Shown here: positions 52,985-64,000 of the stretch, one piece after another | Layout of the letters: each line of letters starts with the position of its first letter | Position numbering within the stretch: the first letter of the stretch is position 1 | Assembly: GCF_040649515.1 (NCBI RefSeq) | Contig: NZ_JBEZFP010000033.1 | Coordinates: 13,585-77,584, forward strand | Direction: 5' to 3' | Origin: Yinghuangia elevatio | Lineage (GTDB): Bacteria > Actinomycetota > Actinomycetes > Streptomycetales > Streptomycetaceae | Length of the DNA: 64,000 bases | The notes under the pieces: model-generated | What the model was told of the DNA's origin: nothing | Seen by the model: only the letters and a program-made list of their open reading frames with translations | The model's database searches: none | Program-made: the position numbers and the translations under genes

Positions 52985-53884
52985 ATGGCTCCGACCTCCA
53001 CCCCCCAGACCCCTTTCGGCAGGGTTCTCACCGCGATGGTGACGCCGTTCGATGCCGAGGGCGCGCTCGACCTGGACGCCGCGCAGCGTCTGGCCGTGCA
53101 TCTCGTCGACGCAGGCAACGACGGCCTGGTCCTGAACGGCACCACCGGCGAGTCGCCGACCACGACCGACGCCGAAAAAGCGCTGCTGGTACGGGCCGTC
53201 GTGGAGGCCGTGGGCGACCGCGCGTTCGTGGTCGCGGGAGCCGGGAGCAACGACACGGCGCACAGCGTCGAGCTGGCGCAGGCGGCCGCGAAGGCCGGAG
53301 CGCACGGGCTGCTGCTGGTGACGCCGTACTACAGCAAGCCGCCGCAGGAGGGGCTGTACCGCCACACGGTGCGCGTCGCGGACGCGACCGAGCTGCCGGT
53401 GATGCTGTACGACATCCCGGGACGCACCGCCGTCGCGCTGGAGACCGAGACGATCGTCCGCCTCGCGGAGCACCCGCGCATCGTGGCCAACAAGGACGCC
53501 AAGGCCGACCTCGGCGCGGCGTCGTGGGTCATGGCCCGCACCGACCTGGCGTACTACTCCGGCGACGACATGTTGAACCTGCCGCTGCTTTCGGTCGGGG
53601 CGGTCGGTTTCGTGAGCGTTGTGGGACATGTTGTGACGCCCGAGCTGCGAGCTCTGGTGGACGCGTACTCGGCCGGCGACGTCGCCAAGGCCCGCGAGAT
53701 CCACCAGGGCCTGCTGCCGGTCTACACAGGGATCTTCCGCACCCAGGGTGTGATTTTGAGCAAGGCCGCCCTCGCGGCGCAGGGCCTCCTCACCGGCACG
53801 CTTCGGCTGCCCCTGATCGAGGCCTCCGACGAGCAGATCGCCCAGCTGAGGCAGGATCTCGCGGCGGGCGGGGTACAGCTGTAG
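52985..53884 (+). CDS. dapA: 4-hydroxy-tetrahydrodipicolinate synthase
   Basis: DapA condenses pyruvate with aspartate semialdehyde, the first step of diaminopimelate/lysine synthesis. The 299-aa TIM barrel shows GRVLTAMVTPFDAEG, NGTTGESPTTTDAEK, and YYSKPPQEGLYRH with the proton-relay tyrosine. The Schiff-base lysine K170 is in VANKDAKAD, followed by YYSGDDMLNLPLLSVGAVGFVSV. ATG 52985 gives the normal N-terminus; a start 87 bases upstream would add an unlikely extension. It forms a unit with rnj, 94 bp downstream. Confidence 0.96.
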   Translation: MAPTSTPQTPFGRVLTAMVTPFDAEGALDLDAAQRLAVHLVDAGNDGLVLNGTTGESPTTTDAEKALLVRAVVEAVGDRAFVVAGAGSNDTAHSVELAQAAAKAGAHGLLLVTPYYSKPPQEGLYRHTVRVADATELPVMLYDIPGRTAVALETETIVRLAEHPRIVANKDAKADLGAASWVMARTDLAYYSGDDMLNLPLLSVGAVGFVSVVGHVVTPELRALVDAYSAGDVAKAREIHQGLLPVYTGIFRTQGVILSKAALAAQGLLTGTLRLPLIEASDEQIAQLRQDLAAGGVQL

Positions 53885-53978
53885 AAAGTGCCCGGACGGG
53901 AGCACAACCTGTCCGGGTTTGAACGCATCAATTGCGCGGGCCGTCCGAAAGCGGGCGCCCGCGTGGCGAGGAGAGAAC

Positions 53979-55667
53979 TTGAGTCATCCGCATCCGGAAC
54001 TCGGAACGCCCCCGGAACTCCCCGAGGGCGGGCTGCGTGTCATCCCTCTCGGCGGTCTCGGCGAGATCGGCCGGAACATGACCGTCTTCGAGTACGCCGG
54101 GCGGCTGCTGATCGTCGACTGCGGGGTGCTCTTCCCCGAAGAGGAGCAGCCCGGTGTCGACCTGATCCTGCCGGACTTCACCGCCATCCGGGACCGGCTG
54201 GACGACATCGAGGCCATCGTGCTCACGCACGCGCACGAGGACCACATCGGCGCCGTGCCGTACCTGCTGCGCGAGAAGGCCGACATCCCGCTCATCGGGT
54301 CCAAGCTCACGCTCGCGCTCATCGAGGCGAAGCTGAACGAGCACCGGATCCGCCCGTACACGCTCGAGGTCTCCGAGGGCGACCGTGAGCGGCTCGGCCC
54401 GTTCGACTGCGAGTTCATCGCGGTCAACCACTCGATCCCCGATGCGCTGGCGTTGGCGATCCGTACGCCGGCCGGCATGGTCGTGCACACCGGCGACTTC
54501 AAGATGGACCAGCTGCCGCTGGACGGCCGCCTGACCGACCTTCCGGCCTTCGCCCGACTGGGTGAAGAGGGCATCGACCTGCTGCTCGCCGACTCGACGA
54601 ACGCCGAGGTCCCCGGGTTCATCCCGCCGGAGCGCGACATCGCCGGCGTGCTGGACCGGGTGTTCGCGGACGCCGACCAGCGGATCATCGTGGCGAGTTT
54701 CGCGAGCCACGTGCACCGCATCCAGCAGGTGCTGGACACGGCGTACGCGTACGAGCGCAAGGTCGCCTTCGTCGGCCGCTCGATGGTCCGCAACATGGGC
54801 GTGGCCCGCGACCTCGGCTACCTGAAGGTGCCCGCGGGCCTCGTCGTCGACGTCAAGACGCTCGACGACCTGCGCCCGGACGAAGTCGTGCTGGTATGCA
54901 CGGGTTCGCAAGGCGAGCCGATGGCCGCGCTGTCGCGCATGGCCAACCGCGACCACCAGCAGATCCGCATCGTGCAGGGCGACACGGTCGTGCTCGCGTC
55001 GTCGCTGATCCCGGGCAACGAGACCGCGGTCTTCCGGGTCATCAACGGGCTCACGCGCTGGGGTGCCAACGTCGTGCACAAGGGCAACGCCAAGGTGCAT
55101 GTGTCGGGTCACGCGTCGGCGGGCGAACTGCTGTACTTCTTCAACATCGCCAAGCCCCGCAACTTCATGCCGGTGCATGGCGAGTGGCGCCACTTGCGGG
55201 CGGCCGCCGACCTGGCGCACAAGACCGGCGTACGCAAGGACCGCATCGTGATCGCCGAGGACGGCGTCGTGGTCGACCTGGTCGAGGGCGTCGCCCGCAT
55301 CACGGGCAAGGTCCAGGCGGGGTACGTGTACGTCGACGGCCTGTCGGTCGGCGACGTCACCGAGTCCTCGCTCAAGGACCGCCGGATCCTCGGCGACGAG
55401 GGCTTCGTGTCGGTCTTCCTGGTCGTCGACTCGTCGACCGGCAAGGTCGTCGGCGGTCCGCAGATCACCGCGCGCGGGTCCGGCATCGACGACGCCAAGT
55501 TCGACGACGTGATCCCGCGTATCGAGGACGTCCTGACGAAGGCGGCGGCGGATGGTGTGGCCGAGCCGTACCAGTTGCAGCAGCAGGTGCGTCGCGTCGT
55601 CGGGAAGTGGGTCAGCGACACGTTCCGCCGCCGGCCGATGATCCTGCCGGTGGTCGTCGAGGTGTGA
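53979..55667 (+). CDS. rnj: Ribonuclease J
   Basis: RNase J is a metallo-beta-lactamase/beta-CASP ribonuclease with endonuclease and 5' exonuclease activity in mRNA decay and rRNA maturation. The 562-aa enzyme has GGLGEIGRNMTVFEY, the zinc motif H84-A-H86-E-D88-H89, HTGDFKMDQ, and beta-CASP blocks including VSGHASAGEL and FMPVHGEWRHL. It ends in the usual RRRPMILPVVVEV. TTG 53979 is selected because GAGGAG precedes it and the resulting MSHPHPELGTPP matches streptomycete enzymes. A strong terminator follows. Confidence 0.96.
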   Translation: MSHPHPELGTPPELPEGGLRVIPLGGLGEIGRNMTVFEYAGRLLIVDCGVLFPEEEQPGVDLILPDFTAIRDRLDDIEAIVLTHAHEDHIGAVPYLLREKADIPLIGSKLTLALIEAKLNEHRIRPYTLEVSEGDRERLGPFDCEFIAVNHSIPDALALAIRTPAGMVVHTGDFKMDQLPLDGRLTDLPAFARLGEEGIDLLLADSTNAEVPGFIPPERDIAGVLDRVFADADQRIIVASFASHVHRIQQVLDTAYAYERKVAFVGRSMVRNMGVARDLGYLKVPAGLVVDVKTLDDLRPDEVVLVCTGSQGEPMAALSRMANRDHQQIRIVQGDTVVLASSLIPGNETAVFRVINGLTRWGANVVHKGNAKVHVSGHASAGELLYFFNIAKPRNFMPVHGEWRHLRAAADLAHKTGVRKDRIVIAEDGVVVDLVEGVARITGKVQAGYVYVDGLSVGDVTESSLKDRRILGDEGFVSVFLVVDSSTGKVVGGPQITARGSGIDDAKFDDVIPRIEDVLTKAAADGVAEPYQLQQQVRRVVGKWVSDTFRRRPMILPVVVEV

Positions 55668-56183
55668 GACACCCCGAGGCAAGGGCCGCAGGGCCGTAGG
55701 CCCCGGTACGACCTTCAAGGGGGCCCGAGACGGTACGCCGTCACGGGCCCCCTTTGCGTTCGCTCCGCGCACCGGCACTGCGCCGGCTTGCAGCAGCCCT
55801 TAGGTCGGCCTCGCCCTCCAACCCGTCTCCTCCGTCGTCCAGTCCGCTCCCGCGCCTCCTCCAGCCCGTCTTCCCGTCGTCGCCCGCGTCCGACCAGGGC
55901 TCAATCCGGCGCTACTTTCGCCCCCGCCCAGCGTGATCTTGTAATCCCGGCTGGGGCTGCGGGCGTGTCGCCGACCGGTTGTGCGACCCCGACGTCCACC
56001 GGCCGTCAATGCCCGTCGAGACGACCGGCGCGCCATCGGGATTCCTGCGCGAACTACCCCACTAATCCCGGCAAATCCCCACTCGCCGGTGTGATGATCT
56101 GCCTTCTCTGCGTCCCCACGGGACCTCCGTAGCGTCAGCCGTGCCCCGGGAAACGTCCCGCGGCACGACGCTCAGGAGGAGCC
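55668..56183. other. Intergenic region between rnj and the peptidoglycan-binding protein gene
   Basis: This 516-bp stretch has the rnj terminator at its left end and a 12-bp imperfect hairpin (56140-56151 with 56156-56167, one mismatch) at its right end, directly before the ribosome-binding site of the next gene. The middle is C/T-rich with no supported frame. No known riboswitch pattern was seen. Confidence 0.5.
55717..55754 (+). terminator. Intrinsic terminator after rnj
   Basis: An 11-bp outer stem (55717-55727 with 55744-55754) and a 5-bp inner stem, separated by one A-A mismatch, are capped by a TACG (UNCG-type) tetraloop and followed by T. It ends the dapA-rnj transcript. Confidence 0.88.
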
Positions 56184-56903
56184 ATGCGTTCCATCTCCCG
56201 TATCGCCCACCGCAGCCGTACGCGCGCCGCGGTGATCATGCTGTCCGGCGCGGTGGCGGCGGGTGCCGGCATCGTCGCCCCGACCGCGGGCGCGTCCGCC
56301 CATGCCGCCGGGACGCAGGTCTCCGCGGCGCCGCGGTGCAACTTCGTCCCGCAGGACTTCCGTCCGGAACTGGGGGAGAGCTCCGAGGGTGAGGCGGTCG
56401 CCCAGGTGCAGTGCCTGATCACCACGCGGTCGGCCTACACGAAGAAGTTCGACGTGTCGGGGATCTACGGCCCGGAGACCACGCGCGCCGTGCTGTGGGT
56501 CCAGAAGTGCAACAAGGTCACCGAGACCGGGTACACCGATCCGGCCACCTGGAAGGTCCTCTACCGGGCGAAGAAGGGCTGCGGGAAGTCCGCCGTCACC
56601 AAGCCGCCGGCCAAGCCCGTCACCAAGCCGCCCGCCAAGCCCGTCACCAAGCCGCCCGCCAAGCCCGCCACCAAGCCACCGGCCAAGCCCACCAAGCCCG
56701 CCACAACCAAGCCGACCAAGCCGGCCAAGCCCACGAAGCCGGCCAAGCCCGCCGGCGCCACCAAGCCCAGTAAGCCGACCACGACCAAGCCGACCAAGCC
56801 GAGTACCCCGACCAAGCCGACGAAGCCGGCCAAGCCCGTGGCCTACGCCGCACCGTTCGACATCGGCGGCGGGGAACTGCCGTGGGACCAGCGCCCGGTG
56901 TGA
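56184..56903 (+). CDS. Secreted peptidoglycan-binding-domain protein with Lys-Pro-rich tail
   Basis: The 239-aa protein has a signal peptide of about 42 residues (Arg-rich start, hydrophobic core, AHA-A cleavage region). A PG_binding_1-like helical domain follows (about residues 60-128: SSEGEAVAQVQCLITTR, VSGIYGPETTRAVLWVQKCN), with four cysteines that may form two disulfides. The C-terminal ~90 residues are repeats of KPPAKPVT/TKPTKPAKP type, a rigid positively charged stalk that could span or bind the wall. ATG 56184 follows AGGAGGA. No catalytic domain is present, so a wall-anchored or sensing role is likely. Confidence 0.82.
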   Translation: MRSISRIAHRSRTRAAVIMLSGAVAAGAGIVAPTAGASAHAAGTQVSAAPRCNFVPQDFRPELGESSEGEAVAQVQCLITTRSAYTKKFDVSGIYGPETTRAVLWVQKCNKVTETGYTDPATWKVLYRAKKGCGKSAVTKPPAKPVTKPPAKPVTKPPAKPATKPPAKPTKPATTKPTKPAKPTKPAKPAGATKPSKPTTTKPTKPSTPTKPTKPAKPVAYAAPFDIGGGELPWDQRPV

Positions 56904-56922
56904 TGAGCGGAACGCAAGGGCC

Positions 56923-56960
56923 CACCTGTGGACGGCGCGCCGCGCCGCCGTCCACAGGTG
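56923..56960 (+). terminator. Hairpin between the peptidoglycan-binding gene and the AbiEi-type gene
   Basis: A perfect 15-bp stem (56923-56937 with 56946-56960) closes an 8-base loop. It begins 20 bp after one stop and ends 14 bp before the next ATG, so it can be a terminator for the first gene, but also hides the start region of the second. Confidence 0.7.
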
Positions 56961-56974
56961 CCCACACTGACGGC

Positions 56975-58012
56975 ATGCCCGGCGATGTCGATCTCACGGA
57001 CCTGTTCTCCAAACCCTTTACGGCCGCGCAAGCCGCAGAGCGTGGCTTCAGCCTGTCGGTGCTCAGGCGCTGGTTGCGCAACGGCGACATCCGGCGCGTC
57101 GTGCAAGGGGTGTACGTCGGCAGCCATCTGCCCGACACACCCACGCTCCGCGCCAAGGCGGTCGCCGCCTTTCTCCCCGGTGCCGTGATCTGTGGGCGAA
57201 CCGCGGCCTGGATATGGGGGATCGGGGCCGCCGGCACGCACGACGACAAAGGCAAGCCCCTGCCGGCCGAGTTCGCCGTGCCGTCCGGGACCACGCTGCC
57301 TCGCCGCAACGGGTGTCTGGGGCGGATCAGGAACTTCGAGAAGGGAGACGTGACCACCGTCGCGGGGGTGCAAGTAACGACACCTCTGCGTACCGCCGCC
57401 GACGTCGCCCGCACGGAACCACTCCCGGAGGGCATTGCGATCCTGGACGCCTTCCTGCATCAACGCCAGGTGAGCAAACGCCAACTGGATTCCATGGCGG
57501 GGCGATTCGCCGGGTTCGCCGGGGTGCGGCGCCTGACCGAGGCCGTACGCCTGGCGGACGCGGGCAGCACGGGGCCGGAGGAGACCCGGCTTCGCCTGTC
57601 CCTTGCGGAGGCAGGGGTGCCGCCGGCCGAACCGGGCTGGCGGGTCATGTCCGCCTTCGGCCGTGTTCTGCACCGCTTCTCACTGGCCTGGCCGGATCTC
57701 CATCTCGCGGCAGACGTGGAGCCGCCGAGGAAACCGCCCGCACTCGCCGGAGCTCCGGACCCATCGACGACGTTCCACGGCCCATCTGCCGTGTCACGGG
57801 CGGACGTTGGTGAACGAGCGGCACCGTCCGCACCGGACGGCATCCCCGCCATCCGGGTCCGCAGCCGCAGTATCGGCGGCGTCACCTGGCGCGTCGTGGA
57901 GTGCGGCGCGGGAGAAGTCACCGCCAATCGAGACATCGTGGTCGCCCACGTGCGCCACGAATTGATGACCCGTTCCACCGCAGGCCCTGAGCCTGCCCGA
58001 CAAGCGGCCTGA
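56975..58012 (+). CDS. AbiEi-type antitoxin-domain protein (solitary)
   Basis: The 345-aa protein has an N-terminal winged-helix-like region (FTAAQAAERGFSLSVLRRWLRNGDIRRVVQGVYVG, residues ~15-50) followed by LPGAVICGRTAAWIWGI, the pattern of AbiEi antitoxins of type IV systems. The rest has ATTP/VTTPLRTAADVAR, as in actinobacterial relatives. The C-terminal third is variable, without the DUF559-type nuclease motif that often ends such proteins. No AbiEii nucleotidyltransferase toxin lies next to it. The ATG at 56975 has no clear Shine-Dalgarno sequence. A regulator or orphan defence remnant are both possible. Confidence 0.65.
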   Translation: MPGDVDLTDLFSKPFTAAQAAERGFSLSVLRRWLRNGDIRRVVQGVYVGSHLPDTPTLRAKAVAAFLPGAVICGRTAAWIWGIGAAGTHDDKGKPLPAEFAVPSGTTLPRRNGCLGRIRNFEKGDVTTVAGVQVTTPLRTAADVARTEPLPEGIAILDAFLHQRQVSKRQLDSMAGRFAGFAGVRRLTEAVRLADAGSTGPEETRLRLSLAEAGVPPAEPGWRVMSAFGRVLHRFSLAWPDLHLAADVEPPRKPPALAGAPDPSTTFHGPSAVSRADVGERAAPSAPDGIPAIRVRSRSIGGVTWRVVECGAGEVTANRDIVVAHVRHELMTRSTAGPEPARQAA

Positions 58013-58013
58013 A

Positions 58014-58077
58014 CGCGCCCTGGCGCCACCTGCCACCCAGGTGTCGCGACGGGGGAGCGCCTTCAGGCCAGGGCGCG
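58014..58077. terminator. Bidirectional terminator between convergent genes
   Basis: Perfect 11-bp arms (58014-58024 with 58067-58077) enclose a smaller inner hairpin near 58027-58045. It lies between the ends of the AbiEi-type gene and the phosphatase gene and can serve both strands. Confidence 0.65.
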
Positions 58078-58186
58078 CCCGACCAGCCCCCCTCGGGCGC
58101 GCCCGCCGGGCCGTCGAGACCGCACGCCGCGGGACGGCCTGGAGGTGGCCTGAACTCGGGTGGGCGGCGCCGCCGGCGTCGACTGC

Positions 58187-60739
58187 TCAGTTCTCGGCGA
58201 CGCGGAGGACGACGATGGCCATGTCGTCGCGTGCGGGTTCGGCGGCGAAGGCTTCGACCGCCCGGTGGACGCGGGCGGCGACCGCGCCGGCGGTGAGACC
58301 GGTGCACCCCGCCAGCACTGTGGCGAGGCCGTCCTCGCCCATCATGCGGCTGCCTTCGCGGCGTTCGGTGACGCCGTCGGTGACGCACAGCAGTACGTCG
58401 CCCGGGTCGAGGTCGACGGTCTCCGAGACCAGATCCAGTTCGTCCAGTACACCGAGCAACGGCTGTGGTGTGGCCACCTGTTCGACGGTTCCGTCGGGAC
58501 GTAGCCGGAGCGGAAGGGGGTGTCCTGCCGACACCAGGTTGAGGCGTACGCCGCCGCCGTCGCGGTGGGTGATGTGGCCATGGAGCAGCGTGAGGAAGCG
58601 GCTGCGCGGACCCTCGTCCAGGATCGCGGTGTTGAGGCGCTGCAGCACCGCGGGGACGGGCATGCCCTCGCGGGCCAGCAGGCGCAGGGCCTGGCGGGCG
58701 AGGCCGGTGACGGCCGCCGCCTCGGGGCCGGTGCCGCAGACATCGCCGATCGCGAAGCCCCACAGGTCGGGACCGATGGTGAACAAGTCGTAGAAGTCGC
58801 CGCCGACTTCGTTGCTCTCGCCGGACGCCTGGTAGACCACCTCGACGTCCAGGCCCGGCACCTGCGGCAGGTCGGGCGGCAGGAGGCTGCGCTGCAGGGC
58901 CTGGCTGGTGGCACTGCGCTCGGAGTACAGGCGGGCGTTGTCCATCGCGAGTGCGGCCCTGCGCGACAGGTCCTCGGCGAGCTCCAGGGTTTCGCGCCGG
59001 AAGCGTTCACCGGTCGCGTTGCCCAGGGTCAGCATGCCGATGCCGCGACCTCGGGCGACCAGCGGGAGGGACACCACCTCGCCGGTCACCAGGTCCTCGT
59101 GCTGCGCCGCGGCTTCCGGGCCCAGGCGCCGCAGCCCCGGCCACGCGCGGGCACCCGGCGTCGGGTGGGCGCGCGGCGGGTCGGCCTTGTCCAACAACTC
59201 GCGGAGGTCGTCGATGCGCATCTCGTCGGTGTGCCAGACACAGCTGAGGGTCGGGTCATGACCCTCGCCAATCGTGTGCACGGCACACCACGTCGCCAGC
59301 CGGGGGACGACGATCTGCGCGACCATCGCCAGCGTCATCTCCGGGTCGAGGGTGCCGGCGAGCAAGTCGGAGGCCTCGGCGAGGAACGACAGCGAGCCGC
59401 GGCGGACCCGTTCGAGTTCGGACAGCCGCGCGCTCTCCACGGACAGCGAGATGCGGTCGGCCGCACGTTGCAGGCGCGCCGCGGCGTCGTTGTCGAAGTG
59501 CGACGGCGATTCCGACGCGACGCCGAGCGTGCCGGTCAGTCGGCCCTCGACCTTGAGCGGAGCGGTGACGGCGGAGCGCATGACGGTGTCGGCGAGCAGC
59601 GGGACCGCATCGCGGACCGCCTCGGCGTCGTCGTGGACCGCGGGCATGCGTGCGGTGCCGAAGCGGCCGGTCGTGGTCTCCACCGGCACCCGGGCGAACC
59701 GCTGTTGCGCGGAGCCGAGGCCGGTGGTGGCGCGGACCTCCATCTCGCTCTCGTCGTCGGTGGCGATGAGCACGAACGCGGCGTCGCCGTCGAGGAGATC
59801 GCGGGCGCGCTCGATGGCACGCTGCAGGAGGTCGTCGAGTCCGGGGCGGTTCGCGCCGTCGAGGCCGTCCCATTCCGCGTCGGTGGGCGGCGGCACCGGT
59901 GTGCGTCCGGCGGCCGCCGCGGCGCGGTTCTCCAGCACCGCCCGGGCCCGGGCGGGGACGGCCAGCAGGACGAGCTGGGGGTTGTCCGACGCGTCGCGCA
60001 GGCGCACGTGCGAGGCGAAGACCCGTACGGGGCGTCCTTCGCCGTGCCGGATGTCGTACATGCCCTGCCAGCGGGACAGTTCGAGCATCGCCGCGAACGG
60101 GAGGTCGGCGTCCGAGTTGTCGGGGGTGTGCGGCCAGTCGACCAGTTCGGACAGCCGCATGCCCACCGCGTCCTGTGCCGAGCGGCCGAACAGGTCCGCG
60201 GCGTCCACGTTCCAGTGCGTCACGCGCTGGTGCGCGTCGGCGTGCACGACCGCGACGCGGACGGGTGTGTCCGCGCCGGGCAGCACATGCGTGGGCAGGG
60301 TCGGCCCGGCCAGGCTGGTGGCGGACCCGCCGTCGGGCAGGTCGAGGCGGAACCACACCTGCTTGACGGACTTGGTGTACTCCACGCCCCACGCCGAGGC
60401 GATCGACGCGGACAGGAAGAGGCCGCGGCCGCTTTCGTCGTCGGCGTCGAAGACGCCCACCGGAGCGGGCAGCTCCAGGGTCGGGTAGCGGTCGACGACC
60501 TCGATCTGCACGGCGGCGTCGTACCGCACGCAGGACACCTCGGTGGCCGTGCCGGCGTGCACGATGGCATTGGTCACAAGCTCGCTGACGAGCAGGACGG
60601 CGTCGTCCACGACCCCCGCCGCGTCCCACTCGGTCAGGGTCTGGCGGACGAAGGATCGCGCGGCGGCCACCGAACGGCCCTCAGGGGCGAACGTGGCGCT
60701 CACTCTCGCGGTGACGACCATGTCGGTTTCCGGATCCAT
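58187..60739 (-). CDS. SpoIIE-family PP2C phosphatase with anti-sigma kinase-like, PAS and GAF domains
   Basis: This ~850-aa cytoplasmic signalling protein has, in order: an RsbW-like ATPase domain (~15-130; VSELVTNAIVHAG and ESGRGLFL), a PAS domain (~145-255), two GAF domains (~300-430 and ~455-620) and a SpoIIE/RsbU-type PP2C domain (~640-845). The last has GGDFYDLF, IGDVCGTGPEAAAV, TDGVTERR and PARDDMAIVVL, so the metal-binding aspartates are present. It should dephosphorylate an anti-anti-sigma factor, while the ATPase domain could bind a partner. ATG 60739 follows AGGA; ATG 60745 is two codons upstream. It is divergent from the HAMP-array kinase. Confidence 0.92.
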   Translation of the reverse strand: MDPETDMVVTARVSATFAPEGRSVAAARSFVRQTLTEWDAAGVVDDAVLLVSELVTNAIVHAGTATEVSCVRYDAAVQIEVVDRYPTLELPAPVGVFDADDESGRGLFLSASIASAWGVEYTKSVKQVWFRLDLPDGGSATSLAGPTLPTHVLPGADTPVRVAVVHADAHQRVTHWNVDAADLFGRSAQDAVGMRLSELVDWPHTPDNSDADLPFAAMLELSRWQGMYDIRHGEGRPVRVFASHVRLRDASDNPQLVLLAVPARARAVLENRAAAAAGRTPVPPPTDAEWDGLDGANRPGLDDLLQRAIERARDLLDGDAAFVLIATDDESEMEVRATTGLGSAQQRFARVPVETTTGRFGTARMPAVHDDAEAVRDAVPLLADTVMRSAVTAPLKVEGRLTGTLGVASESPSHFDNDAAARLQRAADRISLSVESARLSELERVRRGSLSFLAEASDLLAGTLDPEMTLAMVAQIVVPRLATWCAVHTIGEGHDPTLSCVWHTDEMRIDDLRELLDKADPPRAHPTPGARAWPGLRRLGPEAAAQHEDLVTGEVVSLPLVARGRGIGMLTLGNATGERFRRETLELAEDLSRRAALAMDNARLYSERSATSQALQRSLLPPDLPQVPGLDVEVVYQASGESNEVGGDFYDLFTIGPDLWGFAIGDVCGTGPEAAAVTGLARQALRLLAREGMPVPAVLQRLNTAILDEGPRSRFLTLLHGHITHRDGGGVRLNLVSAGHPLPLRLRPDGTVEQVATPQPLLGVLDELDLVSETVDLDPGDVLLCVTDGVTERREGSRMMGEDGLATVLAGCTGLTAGAVAARVHRAVEAFAAEPARDDMAIVVLRVAEN

Positions 60740-61102
60740 GTGCATCCTGCGACGTCGGTGATTGCGGTGGCGCGACCTCGCTGCCCTTCCCGATCTGTCT
60801 CGTGGCGAACTGTCGCGATCAGGTGTTATGCCTGGTTCACGACAGTTCTGCGGACCTGTCTCGTTGTGCCACGGCTTGACTACCAGGCGCAACGTAGTCA
60901 CGCGGCAGCTCCGCACATTACCGCGTCGTCGCGACACGGGCGCAGGTCCTTGACGAACATTGACCCCTGTGTACGGCCGTCGGACCTGGGGACTCGGCCC
61001 TGCGCCGCGTGGGATGGTGGAAGACTGCCGCTATCAGCGGCGACCGCCCCACCCGGGCCGAGGGACCGGGCGGGCGCCGGGGCCGGGTGGAGGAATCTCG
61101 AG
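60740..61102. promoter_or_regulatory. Divergent region with nested inverted and direct repeats
   Basis: No gene is seen in these 363 bp. GAACTGTCG (60807-60815) and CGACAGTTC (60840-60848) form a perfect 9-bp inverted repeat with an inner CAGG/CCTG pair. CTGTCTCGT occurs directly repeated at 60795-60803 and 60856-60864, bracketing it. TTGACT around 60880 and TTGACG around 60951 are possible -35 boxes. The arrangement suggests an operator controlling the phosphatase and the kinase together. Confidence 0.5.

Positions 61103-64000
<2,898 letters not shown>

Noticed and set aside
53928..55778. Minus-strand open frame of about 616 codons opposite rnj
   Set aside because: His/Asp/Arg/Val-rich shadow without motif; RNase J motifs are on the plus strand.
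55760..56183. Possible cyclic-di-AMP riboswitch ahead of the secreted wall-binding protein
   Set aside because: Wall-hydrolase genes of actinomycetes often have one, but I could not find the conserved core; only a simple hairpin is visible.

Overview
The window is chromosomal DNA from a high-GC filamentous actinomycete, most likely a member of the Streptomycetaceae. The evidence is the very strong G/C bias at third codon positions, frequent GTG and TTG starts, many 4-base ATGA/GTGA gene overlaps, and a gene order that I recall from Streptomyces chromosomes: dxr, site-2 protease, ispG, (GNAT), rimP-nusA-ylxR-infB-DUF503-rbfA-nrnA-truB-ribF, type VII secretion locus, rpsO-pnp-M16 protease-dapB, dapA-rnj, SpoIIE-type phosphatase, and a giant HAMP-array sensor kinase. 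No rRNA, tRNA, CRISPR array or insertion sequence was recognised.

Layout. (1) 1-995 is the tail of an acyl-CoA dehydrogenase. (2) 1152-5142 holds isoprenoid (MEP) genes dxr and ispG flanking a site-2 protease. (3) 5502-8644 has two overlapping secreted alpha/beta-hydrolase peptidases of the TAP type, and 8834-10264 has two acetyltransferases. (4) 10322-12269, on the minus strand, is a tightly overlapped three-gene unit: a small-molecule kinase, a DUF4439 ferritin-like protein and a Tat-type lipoprotein. (5) 12498-22073 is the transcription/translation-factor block (rimP, nusA, ylxR, infB, DUF503, rbfA, nrnA, truB, ribF), closed by a perfect 20-bp bidirectional terminator.

(6) 22192-43934 is a complete type VII (ESX) secretion locus: a 1258-aa ParA/EspI-like protein, a 232-aa unknown, eccE, then divergent eccB, two WXG100 genes, mycosin, a lipoprotein and a GH1 glucosidase. 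These are followed by a leftward operon of eccC, a small Esx-like gene, a 723-aa candidate substrate and a membrane-anchored Cys-rich protein, and finally divergent eccD. EccB, EccC, EccD and EccE would form the membrane machine, mycosin would stabilise or process it, and the two WXG100 proteins, both ending in a YxxxE signal, are the obvious heterodimeric substrate. The cassette downstream of eccC is the best candidate here for an uncharacterised system.

(7) 44119-49592 has rpsO, pnp, an M16 protease, dapB and a membrane protein. (8) 49680-52984 is an accessory patch: a TetR gene with a visible operator, a GNAT, a lipoprotein, a tiny membrane protein and about 0.9 kb without a convincing gene. 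(9) 52985-55667 is dapA-rnj. (10) 56184-64000 holds a secreted peptidoglycan-binding protein, a solitary AbiEi-type protein, a five-domain SpoIIE-family phosphatase and, divergent from it, the start of a sensor kinase with at least nine tandem HAMP-like units spaced 276 bp apart.

Gene identities rest on motif recognition by eye. No database search was run. Residue numbers are counted from the chosen starts, and promoter calls are by consensus only.
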